Positions 51,911-61,485 of a DNA stretch of 64,000 bases are shown here, in pieces. Location of the stretch: NCBI GenBank assembly GCA_035628915.1, contig DASPIW010000012.1:206349-270348 (forward strand), written 5' to 3'. The notes under the pieces were generated by a model, which was not told the origin of the DNA, did not search any database, and worked only from the letters and a program-made list of their open reading frames with translations. Within the stretch, counting starts at the first letter, position 1, and each line of letters starts with the position of its first letter. This DNA comes from JARBUG01 sp035628915. GTDB taxonomy: Bacteria > Bacillota > Sulfobacillia > Symbiobacteriales > Symbiobacteriaceae. The translations under genes and the position numbers were made by a program.

Positions 51911-53031
51911 TTAGTTGTGGATGTGAAGGACACCGTCTATGCGGAGTATTTCAGACTTGGGGAAACTACTGGGCAAGACCGGAGGGGATCTACCCGATCT
52001 TCCGGCCCGATGGAGAGGCGGTCGTTTATGCCGGCGCCGGTCCCTCGCGGCAGGGCGGGAGCGGAGAATGGCGGCCTTCCACACTCTACCTGCAGGAGCT
52101 TGATGGCGGCAAGCCCGTGGACCTGCTACCGGGTGACCTCGCTGTGCAAAGCGTCTCGACGGCCAAGAAGGCCCACCGGTGGCTCAGCGGAGACATCCTG
52201 GCCTATGAGGAGCACATGGGAACCTCGGTGCAGCAGCTTTTCTTTCTGAATGTGATGTCCGGTGTTCTGACTAAGGAGCCCGAGTTACTGGCTTCCCGCT
52301 TCCGGTGGGCGCCCGCTGGCGAGCCAGTGGCCGGGCGGTGGTTGGGTGGTCCCGCCGGGTTCTGGGTCTGGGACCGGCAGGCGGGGTACCTGCGACGGTC
52401 ATTGGAGTCGGGGGAAGTGTTCGAGGCATGGTCGCCGGATGGGCAGGAGTTGCTGTATACCGAGTGGCACTGCCCTACGCCCTACTGCCCTCAGGGCGCC
52501 TCCACGTTGTGGCGGCTCGACCTGGCGACGGGGCGCCGTCAGCAGGTAGCCCAAAACGCAGGACTGGCTGCCTGGTCCGCCGCCGGGCAGATTGCCTACG
52601 TCCAGTTTGGGGAGAGTCTGGAGCTGGTGGTGACTGATTCGGAGACGGGCAGCCGGCTCTGGGTACAGAAGCTCGGCGCCCGGCCCAAGGAGGTTGAGCA
52701 CAGATGGGATCTGTACCGGCCACAGTTCGAGGGCGGCTCTCTCGCCTTCACGAACGCCCAGGGTGACTGGCTCTTATCCAGAGCCGAGTCGAAGGCCGTC
52801 CATCACATCTACCGCGGTGGGGAGTCCAGACTGATCTGGAGTCCCGGCGGTCAGCATTTGGCCATTCTGGGCGGGAGGGAGCGTCCGCGCCTGCTGGTCC
52901 TGGAGAACCCGCTCTCGGAGGAGCCCACACCCGCCATGGCCTGCGATGCGCCTGCAGCGGCAACCTCGGGTGGCGGCTGGTCCAGGACCGGGACCTCAAA
53001 TCGTCTGATTGGAAGGGAACCGGCACAGTAA
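51911..53031 (+). pseudogene. Propeller-protein fragment, N-terminus missing, head to head with the gene at 50080-51910
   Basis: Coding sequence is clear from about 51930 (VDVKDTVYAEYF, then, one frame over, NYWARPEGIYPIFRPDGEAV) to 53031. Blades such as SGEVFEAWSPDGQELLYTEW and GESRLIWSPGGQHLAILGGR are typical of TolB-like repeats. There is no start codon with a ribosome site, no signal peptide, and a frame change near 51955. Both this gene and its divergent neighbour lack their 5' ends at the same place, which points to a rearrangement junction. Confidence 0.6.
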
Positions 53032-53204
53032 ACGTGGTGCCCTGGTATTTCCCACCCATACTTCATGGCGACGGCTTGTTCCGGGGTCATCTCGTTCAGG
53101 CGCCGAATCAGTTGCTCTATCACGTCTTTGCCCTGCGCCCGAGGCGCAATGAGAGTGACAAGGGCAATGGCTAAGATAATGGCAATTGCGGTTTTCATGC
53201 CCAT
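52851..53204 (-). CDS. Small secreted protein, overlapping the propeller fragment
   Basis: Up to 117 residues. The signal peptide is convincing (MKTAIAIILAIALVTLIAPR, cleavage near AQG). It is followed by KDVIEQLIRRLNEMTPEQAV and GHHVYCAG. The C-terminal 60 residues are antisense to the end of the gene at 51911-53031, so only the first 60-70 may be genuine or the end may be a chimaera. Weak ribosome site. Confidence 0.45.
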   Translation of the reverse strand: MGMKTAIAIILAIALVTLIAPRAQGKDVIEQLIRRLNEMTPEQAVAMKYGWEIPGHHVYCAGSLPIRRFEVPVLDQPPPEVAAAGASQAMAGVGSSESGFSRTSRRGRSLPPRMAKC

Positions 53205-53544
53205 AGCATTCGCACTGTAAGGTGTCAGAAATACACGATCACAAATGGTGGTCGTTGGTTATTTTCCCATCCAAGTGGAGAAAGAGCACGACCGCTTCAC
53301 TTAACTGATTATCTATTTTGTAATCGCAGACTACCTCCCCTTTCTGCCCAATTCGCAGGACCGCTCTATTCACTTCGCTGCATGTTCACCCGGTCAGCAC
53401 GCCGATGGCATCGGCCAGCCCGAATAACCGTTACGGGCCGGTAGCCTAAATAAAGCCGCCCAGGAGGGTACCCCTGGGCGCCTTCATGAGTTGTGGTTCA
53501 TCCCCAAGTAACGGACGCGAAGGTGAGATGAGGGCCCATATTCA
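53205..53544. other. Gap with terminator
   Basis: No gene. AT-richer 53220-53345 may hold the promoter of the small secreted gene on the minus strand. The terminator of the 673-residue gene lies at 53451-53483. Confidence 0.35.
53451..53483 (-). terminator. Terminator of the SH3b lipoprotein gene
   Basis: On the minus strand GCCCAGG, loop, CCTGGGC, then GGCTTTATTTAGG. It lies about 60 bases beyond the stop at 53545. Confidence 0.65.
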
Positions 53545-55566
53545 TCAACGCCCCGCCTCAAGGCTGGTCTTTACTTCAGCCACCTTCTGCCGCCATGCCG
53601 GGATATCCGTGGGCTCGCCCAGGGTCTCCCAGGCCGTACGCAGCGCCTTGCACCCGTTCTCAAGTGCCGTCGCCCCGACGCCGTGGCGAGTGGGGTCGAA
53701 TCCCGGCAGTTGCCGGATATACCCGAATCCCGACTGGCGGCACCACTCGCCCAGCGCCCAGATCGGTTCCGCCCAGGTGCCTCCGCCGCAGCCGTCGCCA
53801 CACCTGATTTCGCCGGCGGCCACGCTGAACCAGTGGAGCATGTTGGCAGTCTCATCGGCCACCAGGGCAGCCACCGGGTCTGCGGGCGGGTCGCCGGACC
53901 CTGCCACGGCCAGCCGGAGATACTCGCCGGAGAGCATCACCCAGCCGCGCCGGCCGTTTTCGGTCCGGACAAACCACCAACCTTCGCCGCCCATGTTGGT
54001 GACCATCAGGGAGTCGAACCGGTCCAGGTAGCCCTTGTTCAGCCGGCCTGGCGGTTTGGCCGCCACAAGGCGTGTGCCGTTCGGCATGCACGTGATGACC
54101 GGGGCGTCACGGGAGAAATCCTGCCGTAGATTGACGCAGTCATTCGCCGCAACGCTCACTTCCATGCCAGTGACCGTGGGGAAAGGCGCCATCTCAACCT
54201 TCGGCGGCAGGACGGCCCCCAGGCAACCATAGTCCTTGCCGCCCGAGACCAGGATCAGCCGGACCTCGTCACTCGTGTCGCCCCAGGGCGAGCCGCGGAC
54301 ACCGTACCACTGCCCCTCTGCATGCGGGACGGCCGCAGCCAGCAGGCGGCCCTCCTCATCCACCACTTTCACGCCGCCGATCACGAAACGGTCCGCCCGG
54401 TCCGGGGCCGGCACCGGCATTTCCCAAGTGCGGTCGCCGCCGAGCGCCCCCAACTGCGTAAGGCCCCCGTCGGCCCGCAGGAGCTGATAGCCCTGCCCGG
54501 TGCGTACCACGAGCCCGGAGCTGTCAGCCAGCCATGGATCACCCACTGGGCCGCCGGTCGGGCAGCCATCGGCGCCGACCAGGCGGAACCGGGGGGCCAG
54601 GTCCGGTCCGGAGCCGACCACGAGCACGCCGACCATGCCGAGGAGGGAGTCGGGCCAGACCGCCAGCCGCCCGTCCGGGGAGAACTGGAGGCGCCCGGGC
54701 GTGGTCAGGTCGGCCATTTGTTTGCCGGTCCAGCCGTACCGCTGGACCCGGTACTCAGGCCTGCTCTGGTAGAACACCACCGGGTCAGACCTGACCACTA
54801 CCTCCTGACCGTCCCGGAGGGTGGCGAACGAGACATTCGCCTCGTCGACTGCGATCCGGCCAATCTCGCGCACGCTGGCATTTTCGCTGTTCAAGAGATA
54901 GATCTTGCTACCGTTCTCGATCACCGCTGACTCGCCGTTCGGGGCAAACAACGCTCTGGGCATGTCGGTCGGCGGAAGGTCGACCGGCGTTATGAGCTTG
55001 AATCCATCGCGGACGATCCAGAACCGGCTGCCGGTCCGAAAGAGCAGGTTCTCCCCACGGGCCGCAAGCAGCGCGGCGGCGCCCATGCGCCATTGATAGG
55101 CAACTCCCGATTTCCGGTCCAGCAGGTAATGCTCCTCCTGCTCCGAGGCGCTCACCCAGCGGTTGTCGTCAGAGACGTCGTACTGCGGCCACCGGTTCTG
55201 GTCGCCGCCCAGCGACCAACCTTCCACCTCGCTGGTGGCGACCTTCATAAAGAAGAGGCCGGTGCTGTTGATCGGCTGGCCTGGCTTGATCTGGTGGTGC
55301 ACAAACGTATCCGCCGGTGCCTCGGTGACGACCGCCTTCAGCCCGCCGGCCGGCTCGGGCTGCCAATGCGAGCCGGGGGCCTGCGAGTCCCGGGCAGGTT
55401 GGCTCGGGTCCGGCGCCGGTTGGCTCGGTTCCGCCAACGGGGTCTGGCCTGCTGCGGGAGTGGCCGTGCTCCCGCCGGGCTCCGCCCTGGGCGGGGGGCT
55501 TGGGTGGCGGGCGCAGCCCGCGGCGAGCAGGGCAGTCACGATCATCAAGACGAGAAACCGGCGCAT
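53545..55566 (-). CDS. Lipoprotein with beta-propeller and SH3b-like domain
   Basis: 673 residues. Lipobox LLAAGC at residues 13-18, Pro/Ser-rich tether to about 70, then a propeller (RWPQYDVSDDNRWVSASEQE; LQFSPDGRLAVWPDSLLGMV; PWLADSSGLVVRTGQGYQLL). Around residues 475-560 an SH3b-like module is seen (NDCVNLRQDFSRDAPVITCM ... GWWFVRTENGRRGWVMLSG), a fold used to bind peptidoglycan. The C-terminal 110 residues contain four Cys (IRCGDGCGGG). Probably a wall-facing lipoprotein; ligand unknown. Confidence 0.8.
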   Translation of the reverse strand: MRRFLVLMIVTALLAAGCARHPSPPPRAEPGGSTATPAAGQTPLAEPSQPAPDPSQPARDSQAPGSHWQPEPAGGLKAVVTEAPADTFVHHQIKPGQPINSTGLFFMKVATSEVEGWSLGGDQNRWPQYDVSDDNRWVSASEQEEHYLLDRKSGVAYQWRMGAAALLAARGENLLFRTGSRFWIVRDGFKLITPVDLPPTDMPRALFAPNGESAVIENGSKIYLLNSENASVREIGRIAVDEANVSFATLRDGQEVVVRSDPVVFYQSRPEYRVQRYGWTGKQMADLTTPGRLQFSPDGRLAVWPDSLLGMVGVLVVGSGPDLAPRFRLVGADGCPTGGPVGDPWLADSSGLVVRTGQGYQLLRADGGLTQLGALGGDRTWEMPVPAPDRADRFVIGGVKVVDEEGRLLAAAVPHAEGQWYGVRGSPWGDTSDEVRLILVSGGKDYGCLGAVLPPKVEMAPFPTVTGMEVSVAANDCVNLRQDFSRDAPVITCMPNGTRLVAAKPPGRLNKGYLDRFDSLMVTNMGGEGWWFVRTENGRRGWVMLSGEYLRLAVAGSGDPPADPVAALVADETANMLHWFSVAAGEIRCGDGCGGGTWAEPIWALGEWCRQSGFGYIRQLPGFDPTRHGVGATALENGCKALRTAWETLGEPTDIPAWRQKVAEVKTSLEAGR

Positions 55567-56287
55567 CGTGAGTCAACTCCTATTGCAGGCTGAATCAATG
55601 GTAGGACGACCCTGTGTGAGCGAATGTTTCACACAAAGGAGATGGCACCAGTCCTGGCGCTAATCTGGACCTGTCCGCCTGCGGCGACCGCCGGTGGAGA
55701 TCACCGTCTCGGCAGCGGCCTCGCTGTGGGACGCTTGGAAGGACGCGCGGCTCCGGTTTGAAGCCGAGGACAAGTTACAAAAGCCACTGAGCCATAATTG
55801 CCTGTTGACCAGCAACTGGTGCGCCTGCAGGCCGAATCTGCCGGCAGTAGGCGCACCAGGAACAACCCGGTCCTTAGTCTGACCGGGGGATCGGTTTCAG
55901 GTCTGTCCATGGATGGCACCACCTCCCAACTAGGGGGCAGTCACTCAGTCCGCGTTACACCTCCACGGCTGTTGCCCGGAATAGGTCTGGGTACCGGCCC
56001 ATCCACCATCATTGGGCCGAACTCTTTAGCTGCCGCACCAAGGGGCGCCCGTATGGTCTACTCATGATGAACAGCAGGCGCCTTTCCTGTGGGCGGGATT
56101 TTGCGTCGACGGGGTGTTTGTCCGCGGGGCCTTTGTAGCCTAACCTACCTCGTACCGGGCCAGGACGGTGAGTACAAACGCATTACGCAAGGTGGTGTGA
56201 CGGGAGGGTGTCATGCCCGGCCACCTGGGGAACCGTCACCGCAGCCCCTTCGTCTGAATAGGAGGAAAACGGAGGAGGCGGTTGTCG
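55567..56287. other. Long gap with modA relic and hairpin
   Basis: Between the divergent lipoprotein genes. It holds the modA fragment at 55694-55770 and a hairpin CTGGTGCGCC/GGCGCACCAG (55816-55859) without U-tract. The rest, about 400 bases, shows no gene. Confidence 0.4.
55694..55770 (+). pseudogene. Relic of a molybdate-binding protein gene (modA)
   Basis: VEITVSAAASLWDAWKDARL then RFEAE matches the first mature strand and helix of ModA (usually EITVSAAASLTDAF...). Only about 25 residues remain. An ATG with AAAGGAG (55628) and a hydrophobic stretch in another frame may be the remains of its signal peptide. Confidence 0.5.
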
Positions 56288-57931
56288 GTGCGGCGGACTT
56301 TGGCCCTGGGCCTCGTGTTGTTCTTGCTGGCAGGCTGTACAACAATGCAGAAGTCATCCGTGCCGACCGTGAACGTGCCACCGGTTCCGGTTCCGCCTCC
56401 GCAAACCGTCCGGGTAGATGGCACGAACGGCCGGACGCTTACCGAAATCCACTTCACCGACCGGCAGCACGGCTGGGCCGGGGGTCCGGGCATCACCTAC
56501 GTGACCGCCGACGGCGGCACGACCTGGGCACCGGGCAACCGCCCTGCCCTGCCGCCCCGGCCCGACATGCCGCCCGCCCTGCCCCAGGGCGCTGCCGCTG
56601 ATGCCGTCTGCGCCGTCGCCCCCGGCAAGCTGCTGGTCGCTACCGGCCAGACGGTCGAGCGGTCCACCGACGGCGGGAAGTCCTGGGCGCCGGTGCTTCA
56701 GTCGCCCATGACGGCCATGCGCGGCCCGGCGGACCTCCAGTGCGTGGGCGGCACCGGCGCCGCCTGGGTACTCTTCACCAGCTCCGCCGCCATGAGCCGG
56801 ATGTCGCACGTCGTCTACCGTACGACGGACGCCGGTCAGACCTGGGAACCTATGCTGGTACGCGGCCACGGCGGCACGCCGGAACTGAACAAGCTGGGTA
56901 AATCGGCCATCGACGCCTACCCCGGCCACTTTGACGCCGTCGACGCGAACACCGCCTACTTCCTGGGCCACTGCTCCCCCTGCGAGAACTTGGGGACATC
57001 CTCCATTACCCGCACCACAGATGGCGGCCGCACCTGGAAGAAGGATAACCTCGCCTTCCTGGGGCAGGCCACCGCCCTGGATTTCGTGGATTCGAGGCAC
57101 GGCTGGCTCCTGGCCGATACCGCAGGCGGTACCCGCATTCTCGCCACGGCAGACGGCGGTGCGACGTGGCGTATCCAGTACCCGGCCGGGTCCTATGCCC
57201 CCGCCCGGGCCGTTGCCATGGTCACCGATACCACCGGCTTCGGGCTCGGGGCGCCGGGCCTTGAAGGCGCCGTGCTGGCCACCCACGACGGTGGCCGCAC
57301 TTGGGCACAGGTCGGCGTCATCCCCTGGTCGTCGGACCGCCGCCTGCCCCCGCCCATGTACGCCGAGGCGATTTCCTTCGTGGATGAACACCAGGGCTGG
57401 GCCGTCACGCCGGACGGGCAGCTCATGCACACGACTGACGGCGGCGTCACCTGGACAGCCGGCCCGCTACCTCCGGACGTGAAAGCCGTGAGCGGCGTCG
57501 CCTTCGCGACGGCAGCGACCGGGTGCGTTGTCACCCCACCCGCCCCTAACGGCTCCACCATCGTCTTGAGCTCAACGGATGGCGGCGCCACCTGGCAGCC
57601 CGCCGACAGCACCGGCGGTGTGGTCGCCTGTGCGGGTCGCCTGGCCGGTGGCGGCTGGCTTGGCACGGCACCGCCCGGGGTCACGGGAAGCTGGACTGTG
57701 CTTGATGCCCGCAGCGACGGCACCGCCTGGGTAAAGCAGGACAGCGGCGAGGTGTGGGCGACCCGCGACAAGGGCAAGACCTGGCAACGCTACGACTGGC
57801 CGCAGAACAACTGGCGCCTTACCGTTCAGAGCCTGTCATACCCGAGCAGCGGGCACGGATGGGCCGTGACCTGGGGCGGGCTGTTCATCCGGACGACCAC
57901 CGATGATGCGACTTGGGCCATCGCACAGTGA
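56288..57931 (+). CDS. Lipoprotein with Asp-box (BNR/YCF48-type) beta-propeller
   Basis: 547 residues from GTG at 56288, nine bases after GGAGGAGG. Lipobox LLAGC, short tether, then about eight blades with the Asp-box theme TTDxGxTW: ADGGTTWAPG, STDGGKSWAPV, TTDAGQTWEPM, TTDGGRTWKKD, ATADGGATWR, THDGGRTWAQV, TTDGGVTWTAG, STDGGATWQPA. The propeller is like those of photosystem factor YCF48 or sialidase-type proteins, without visible catalytic residues. Single gene with its own terminator. Probably binds a surface or extracellular partner. Confidence 0.88.
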   Translation: MRRTLALGLVLFLLAGCTTMQKSSVPTVNVPPVPVPPPQTVRVDGTNGRTLTEIHFTDRQHGWAGGPGITYVTADGGTTWAPGNRPALPPRPDMPPALPQGAAADAVCAVAPGKLLVATGQTVERSTDGGKSWAPVLQSPMTAMRGPADLQCVGGTGAAWVLFTSSAAMSRMSHVVYRTTDAGQTWEPMLVRGHGGTPELNKLGKSAIDAYPGHFDAVDANTAYFLGHCSPCENLGTSSITRTTDGGRTWKKDNLAFLGQATALDFVDSRHGWLLADTAGGTRILATADGGATWRIQYPAGSYAPARAVAMVTDTTGFGLGAPGLEGAVLATHDGGRTWAQVGVIPWSSDRRLPPPMYAEAISFVDEHQGWAVTPDGQLMHTTDGGVTWTAGPLPPDVKAVSGVAFATAATGCVVTPPAPNGSTIVLSSTDGGATWQPADSTGGVVACAGRLAGGGWLGTAPPGVTGSWTVLDARSDGTAWVKQDSGEVWATRDKGKTWQRYDWPQNNWRLTVQSLSYPSSGHGWAVTWGGLFIRTTTDDATWAIAQ

Positions 57932-58084
57932 CGCGATAGCCCGCTCGCCTGAGTTGGGCGCCATCCGATTTGAGAGGGCAAGGCGCCTGGACCACATCCG
58001 GTGTCCCGATCTGTTCACCAACATCCAATCCCTTAAGTCCAAAGGGGCAGAATATCGGGGCGCCTGATCATGGTGAGAAACGAA

Positions 58085-58130
58085 AACCGCCTGAGTGAGC
58101 TATGCGGCAGTTCACGCAGGCGGCTTTCTT
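58085..58130 (+). terminator. Terminator downstream of the Asp-box lipoprotein gene
   Basis: AACCGCCTGAGTGAGCT pairs with AGTTCACGCAGGCGGCTT, followed by TCTT. Two mismatches. Confidence 0.7.
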
Positions 58131-58137
58131 GTATGAC

Positions 58138-58290
58138 TCATCTTGGGTTCTGATCATAGTGGTTGGCAATCCGTTCAAGCGCCCTGACCATGCGCGCCAG
58201 GAAGTATAATCCAACCAGGATGCCGAGTGGAGGAGTTATCGTCATGGCCAACCCCAAGCCTGTACCCATCGCTGGGAAATATGAATACAC
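58138..58290 (-). CDS. Small membrane protein, 50 residues
   Basis: GTG at 58290 has GAGGTGG seven bases upstream. The product has one clear membrane span (ITPPLGILVGLYFLARMV) and a charged tail (RALERIANHYDQNPR). Good ribosome site and amphipathic tail argue for a real small gene, though it could also be a gene remnant. No family recognised. Confidence 0.45.
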   Translation of the reverse strand: MYSYFPAMGTGLGLAMTITPPLGILVGLYFLARMVRALERIANHYDQNPR

Positions 58291-58580
58291 CCTTGACCAC
58301 CTCGCAATTGCTTAACGTCGATCCGTCTCTTTGTTCGTCAACTCTATTCTGAACACCTTTCCTCGGGCCGCCGGTGGGCAGACTCGTTCCGGCTTGATCA
58401 AAATCAACATCAGCAGGCGCCTGCATACTGGGTTCACCCGAGCCCGGGCGCCTCGGACTAAGGCGACGTAAGGCAGACCGCCTACGACAGCATGGGGTGC
58501 TGAACTCAGGAAGGTGAGGTTGATTTTTCCGCATAATTGGTGCAGACGGACTGTCTTCGGAGGGATGACAGTTCTTCCTA
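58291..58580. other. Gap before the TPR relic
   Basis: No gene seen in about 290 bases. A long minus-strand frame across 58175-58999 is antisense to the TPR relic and shows no domain. Confidence 0.3.
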
Positions 58581-58949
58581 ATGGTCATCGGATGGTATGG
58601 CTGGGTTCGCACGGCTCCCCCCGGGACGGATGCGCAACTGGTGATACCCGTTACGGGGTACGCCCCTCGGACTGTCAGACTCGACCAAGGCGTTTGGGTA
58701 GCTCGCCAACCGAGCGTGCTCAAACTTGGCCTGAAAGCACTGCGGGTGGAATTTGAGGGGACTCTACCATGCGGTTTGATTGAAAACCGCCCCTTCCACC
58801 GCTGCCTCCACGGCTTGGGATTCTCCCTGAGGGAGACCGGTGACCAGGTGGCAGCACAGGCGATCTTCCGCTGGGGCTTGCGCCTAAACCCAGACGATGC
58901 GATCGGGCTGCGATTCTTGGTTGCCGAGTGGGTGGGGGCCAAGCAGTAG
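58581..58949 (+). pseudogene. C-terminal TPR-protein fragment
   Basis: The last 70 residues (LPCGLIENRPFHRCLHGLGF; SLRETGDQVAAQAIFRWGLR; LNPDDAIGLRFLVAEW) match the end of TPR proteins of the ENRPFLRxLHGLG...LNPNDNxGVR type. The preceding 50 residues do not fit and the start lacks a ribosome site, so it is probably a fused or cut remnant. Confidence 0.55.
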
Positions 58950-59003
58950 TACAGCGTTCCGTATGACCTTTCCGCTGTTAGCCGTTGGCTCCAAACCACT
59001 CTC

Positions 59004-61448
59004 TTAGGGGCTCACTGGCGCACCTAACAAGCGGCTGCACCAGGGAAGAAGGACAAGGTCCCTCATGCGCTCCAGCAGATTGGCCAGGAGGATCGCCGTC
59101 TCCGAACGGGTGGCGTGATGGTTTGGCCGCAATTCCGGCCCAGACCATAGCGGCGTTGGCGCGCCGGCTCCGATAAGCCCCTCAGCGGCAGCTGCACTGA
59201 CCGCGGCGGCATACCAGTCCGAAGCGGCCACGTCGCTGTAACCGCCATCGCTGCCAGGCTGAAGCGATGAGGCTGCCGCAACCATCTTGATCAGTTCGGC
59301 CCGGGTGACGGGCGAGTCGGGCCGGAAAGTGCCGTCCGGGTAGCCGGAGACAGCGTTCAGAGCCACGGCAGCCTGGAGATACCCCTGCGTTGCTGCCCAG
59401 TTACCGGCGGTGTCCGTGAACGGGAGAAGACCTGCGGGAGCGGGCGCCTCTCCAAAAGCTGCGCTCAGGAGCTTGGCCAACTCAGCCCGAGTGACCGGGG
59501 CATCGGGACGGAAGGTACCATCCGGATAGCCGCCGATCACCTGCGTATCCTGAAGCACACGAACGGCCTGGCAGGCCGAATCGTCCGCAGACACATCGAT
59601 AAACCCGCCGCACGGCGAGAGCGTCAGGATGGCGCCCGATGGTCCTACGGCAACCATCTGGTCCCCGATGTCAGCGATTTGGTCTGTTGCGGCCGGCATG
59701 GGCATCTCTCCCCAGTGAAGCCCGTCCTGAGAGACATACAGCGCCGACCATCCGTGGAAGACGAAGAATCCGCCGGCCACCGAGATGCGGGTCGAGTGCA
59801 GAGGACCCGGTAGGGGGACACGCTCCCAGGTCCGGCCATCCAGCGAGACAAAGGCGCAGCTGCTGATGGAATCCCCCTCCGGTACGTTGCCGAAGGCGAC
59901 AAAGCGCCCCAGGCCATAGGCAACGGACCTCAGGGGCGGCAAATCCACCGTCACCGGCGTCCAGGCAATGCCGTCCGGTGACGTCCAGACGCCGCCCTTC
60001 TGCCCGCCGTCGGTGTGGCCCACCGCCACGAACCGGCTTCCATCATAGGCAACTCCGGACAGTGTGGCGTCGGTGAATGCGGCACTGTGGGACCACCGGA
60101 TGCCGTCGCTCGATGCGATGGATTCACTCTGGCCGTTGGGGATCGAGCCCACAGCCACAAAGCGCCCGCCGCCGAAGGTTACATCTGTCAGCTCCGAATA
60201 GCCCTGGGAGCCGTCGCTTTCCCACTGGTGGCTGGCGCTCCACGAGACCCCGTCGGCAGACGTGAGCACGAGGAAGCGCGGGGAGCCCACGGCGACGAAG
60301 GTGCCGCTGCCGTAGGCGACTGCCAGCAGGTTTGGGATGGCAAAGCCGGGGACGCCGCTGGGCGGCTCCGGCGCATATACCTGCTTCCAGGAGTGCCCAT
60401 CCGCCGATCCAGCCACCCAGCCGTTGACGCCAACGGCTACATAACGGCCTTCGCCGGCGGCGATACCGTGCCAGGCCCCCATCAGACCTGTCCGCTGGGA
60501 GGTCCAGGTCAGCCCGTCGGTGGAGGTTGCCAGCAGGTTGGCGCCCACCGCCACATAGGTATTGCCACCGAAGACCACGTCGTGCAGAGCGAAGCCCATC
60601 GGGAGGGATTGGGTGTCAGGGGGCGTCCAGTTGACACCATCCAGCGAAGCGCCAACGCTGGAGATGAACCGGCCGCCCGCATACCGGATCACCTGGGTGT
60701 ACTGGGGAGGAGCCTGCTCCGTCCAGTGCAGGCCATCGGCAGACTGCAGCGTCGGGCCAAACTGGGCAGCGGAGATGAACCTGCCGCCGCCGTAGGCGAC
60801 CGCCCGGCGGTTCCAGATGCCGCTGGGCATGTCGTACGTGGTCGTCCAGGCTGCGCCGTCCGCCGACGTGACGATGGTCGGGTCGCACGGTCCGACAGCT
60901 ACAAACCGTCCGCCGCCGTAGGCTACGCTCAGCAACGGGGGTGCTCCGTCCCAGGTCTCCTCCTCCCAGCTCAGGCCATCCACGGACGTAAGCACGATCC
61001 CGCCGGCCTCCCCACATGCCGCCAGCTGGCTCCCCACGGCCACGAAGCGGTCCCCGCCATAGGCGATCGCGCCCAGCGTATAGCCGGACCCGCTTGCCAC
61101 CGGCTGCCAGTCCATGCCATCGGTGGAGGTCGCAATGACCCATTGGCCAGGCGCTGTGCTGTTGCCGCCTACGGCCACGTAGCGTCCATTCCCATACGTC
61201 ACCCCCTGCAGGGTGATGTCGGTGCCCGCTGAGCGGGCGGTCCATGTAGTGCCGTCCGGCGAGGAGATGATGGTAGCGCCTGTGCCCACGGCGACGAACT
61301 GGCCGTCACCGTAGATAATGCCGTTAAGCTCGGCACCGGTGGGGAGGGGATTGGCCCACTTCCAGGGGTGCTGGGCTGCTGCGGCACCGGTGGGGAGGAG
61401 CAGGGAAAGGGCCAGGAACAGGCTCAGCACGACCCTGGGCTTGCACAT
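59004..61448 (-). CDS. SLH-anchored surface protein with long Asp-box-like repeat array
   Basis: 814 residues. Signal peptide 1-25. About 12 repeats of 40-50 residues cover 30-590, each of the form YGxGRFVAVG...TSxDGxxW (YGDGQFVAVGTGATIISSPD; YGGGRFVAVGPCDPTIVTSA; YGLGRFVAFGNVPEGDSI). They would fold as one or two propellers. Three C-terminal SLH repeats (GGYPDGTFRPDAPVTRAELA; SGYPDGTFRPDSPVTRAELI; a third without the GTF core) fix it to the wall. Repeats are more regular than in the other propellers here, suggesting recent expansion. Confidence 0.88.
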   Translation of the reverse strand: MCKPRVVLSLFLALSLLLPTGAAAAQHPWKWANPLPTGAELNGIIYGDGQFVAVGTGATIISSPDGTTWTARSAGTDITLQGVTYGNGRYVAVGGNSTAPGQWVIATSTDGMDWQPVASGSGYTLGAIAYGGDRFVAVGSQLAACGEAGGIVLTSVDGLSWEEETWDGAPPLLSVAYGGGRFVAVGPCDPTIVTSADGAAWTTTYDMPSGIWNRRAVAYGGGRFISAAQFGPTLQSADGLHWTEQAPPQYTQVIRYAGGRFISSVGASLDGVNWTPPDTQSLPMGFALHDVVFGGNTYVAVGANLLATSTDGLTWTSQRTGLMGAWHGIAAGEGRYVAVGVNGWVAGSADGHSWKQVYAPEPPSGVPGFAIPNLLAVAYGSGTFVAVGSPRFLVLTSADGVSWSASHQWESDGSQGYSELTDVTFGGGRFVAVGSIPNGQSESIASSDGIRWSHSAAFTDATLSGVAYDGSRFVAVGHTDGGQKGGVWTSPDGIAWTPVTVDLPPLRSVAYGLGRFVAFGNVPEGDSISSCAFVSLDGRTWERVPLPGPLHSTRISVAGGFFVFHGWSALYVSQDGLHWGEMPMPAATDQIADIGDQMVAVGPSGAILTLSPCGGFIDVSADDSACQAVRVLQDTQVIGGYPDGTFRPDAPVTRAELAKLLSAAFGEAPAPAGLLPFTDTAGNWAATQGYLQAAVALNAVSGYPDGTFRPDSPVTRAELIKMVAAASSLQPGSDGGYSDVAASDWYAAAVSAAAAEGLIGAGAPTPLWSGPELRPNHHATRSETAILLANLLERMRDLVLLPWCSRLLGAPVSP

Positions 61449-61485
61449 GGGAAGACCCCCTCAGGGCTCTGACTCGTTCCCGTGG

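Noticed and set aside
58175..58999. 274-codon minus-strand frame
   Set aside because: Antisense to the TPR relic, which matches a known family; the minus frame has no domain. Only a small part (58138-58290, other frame) looks real.
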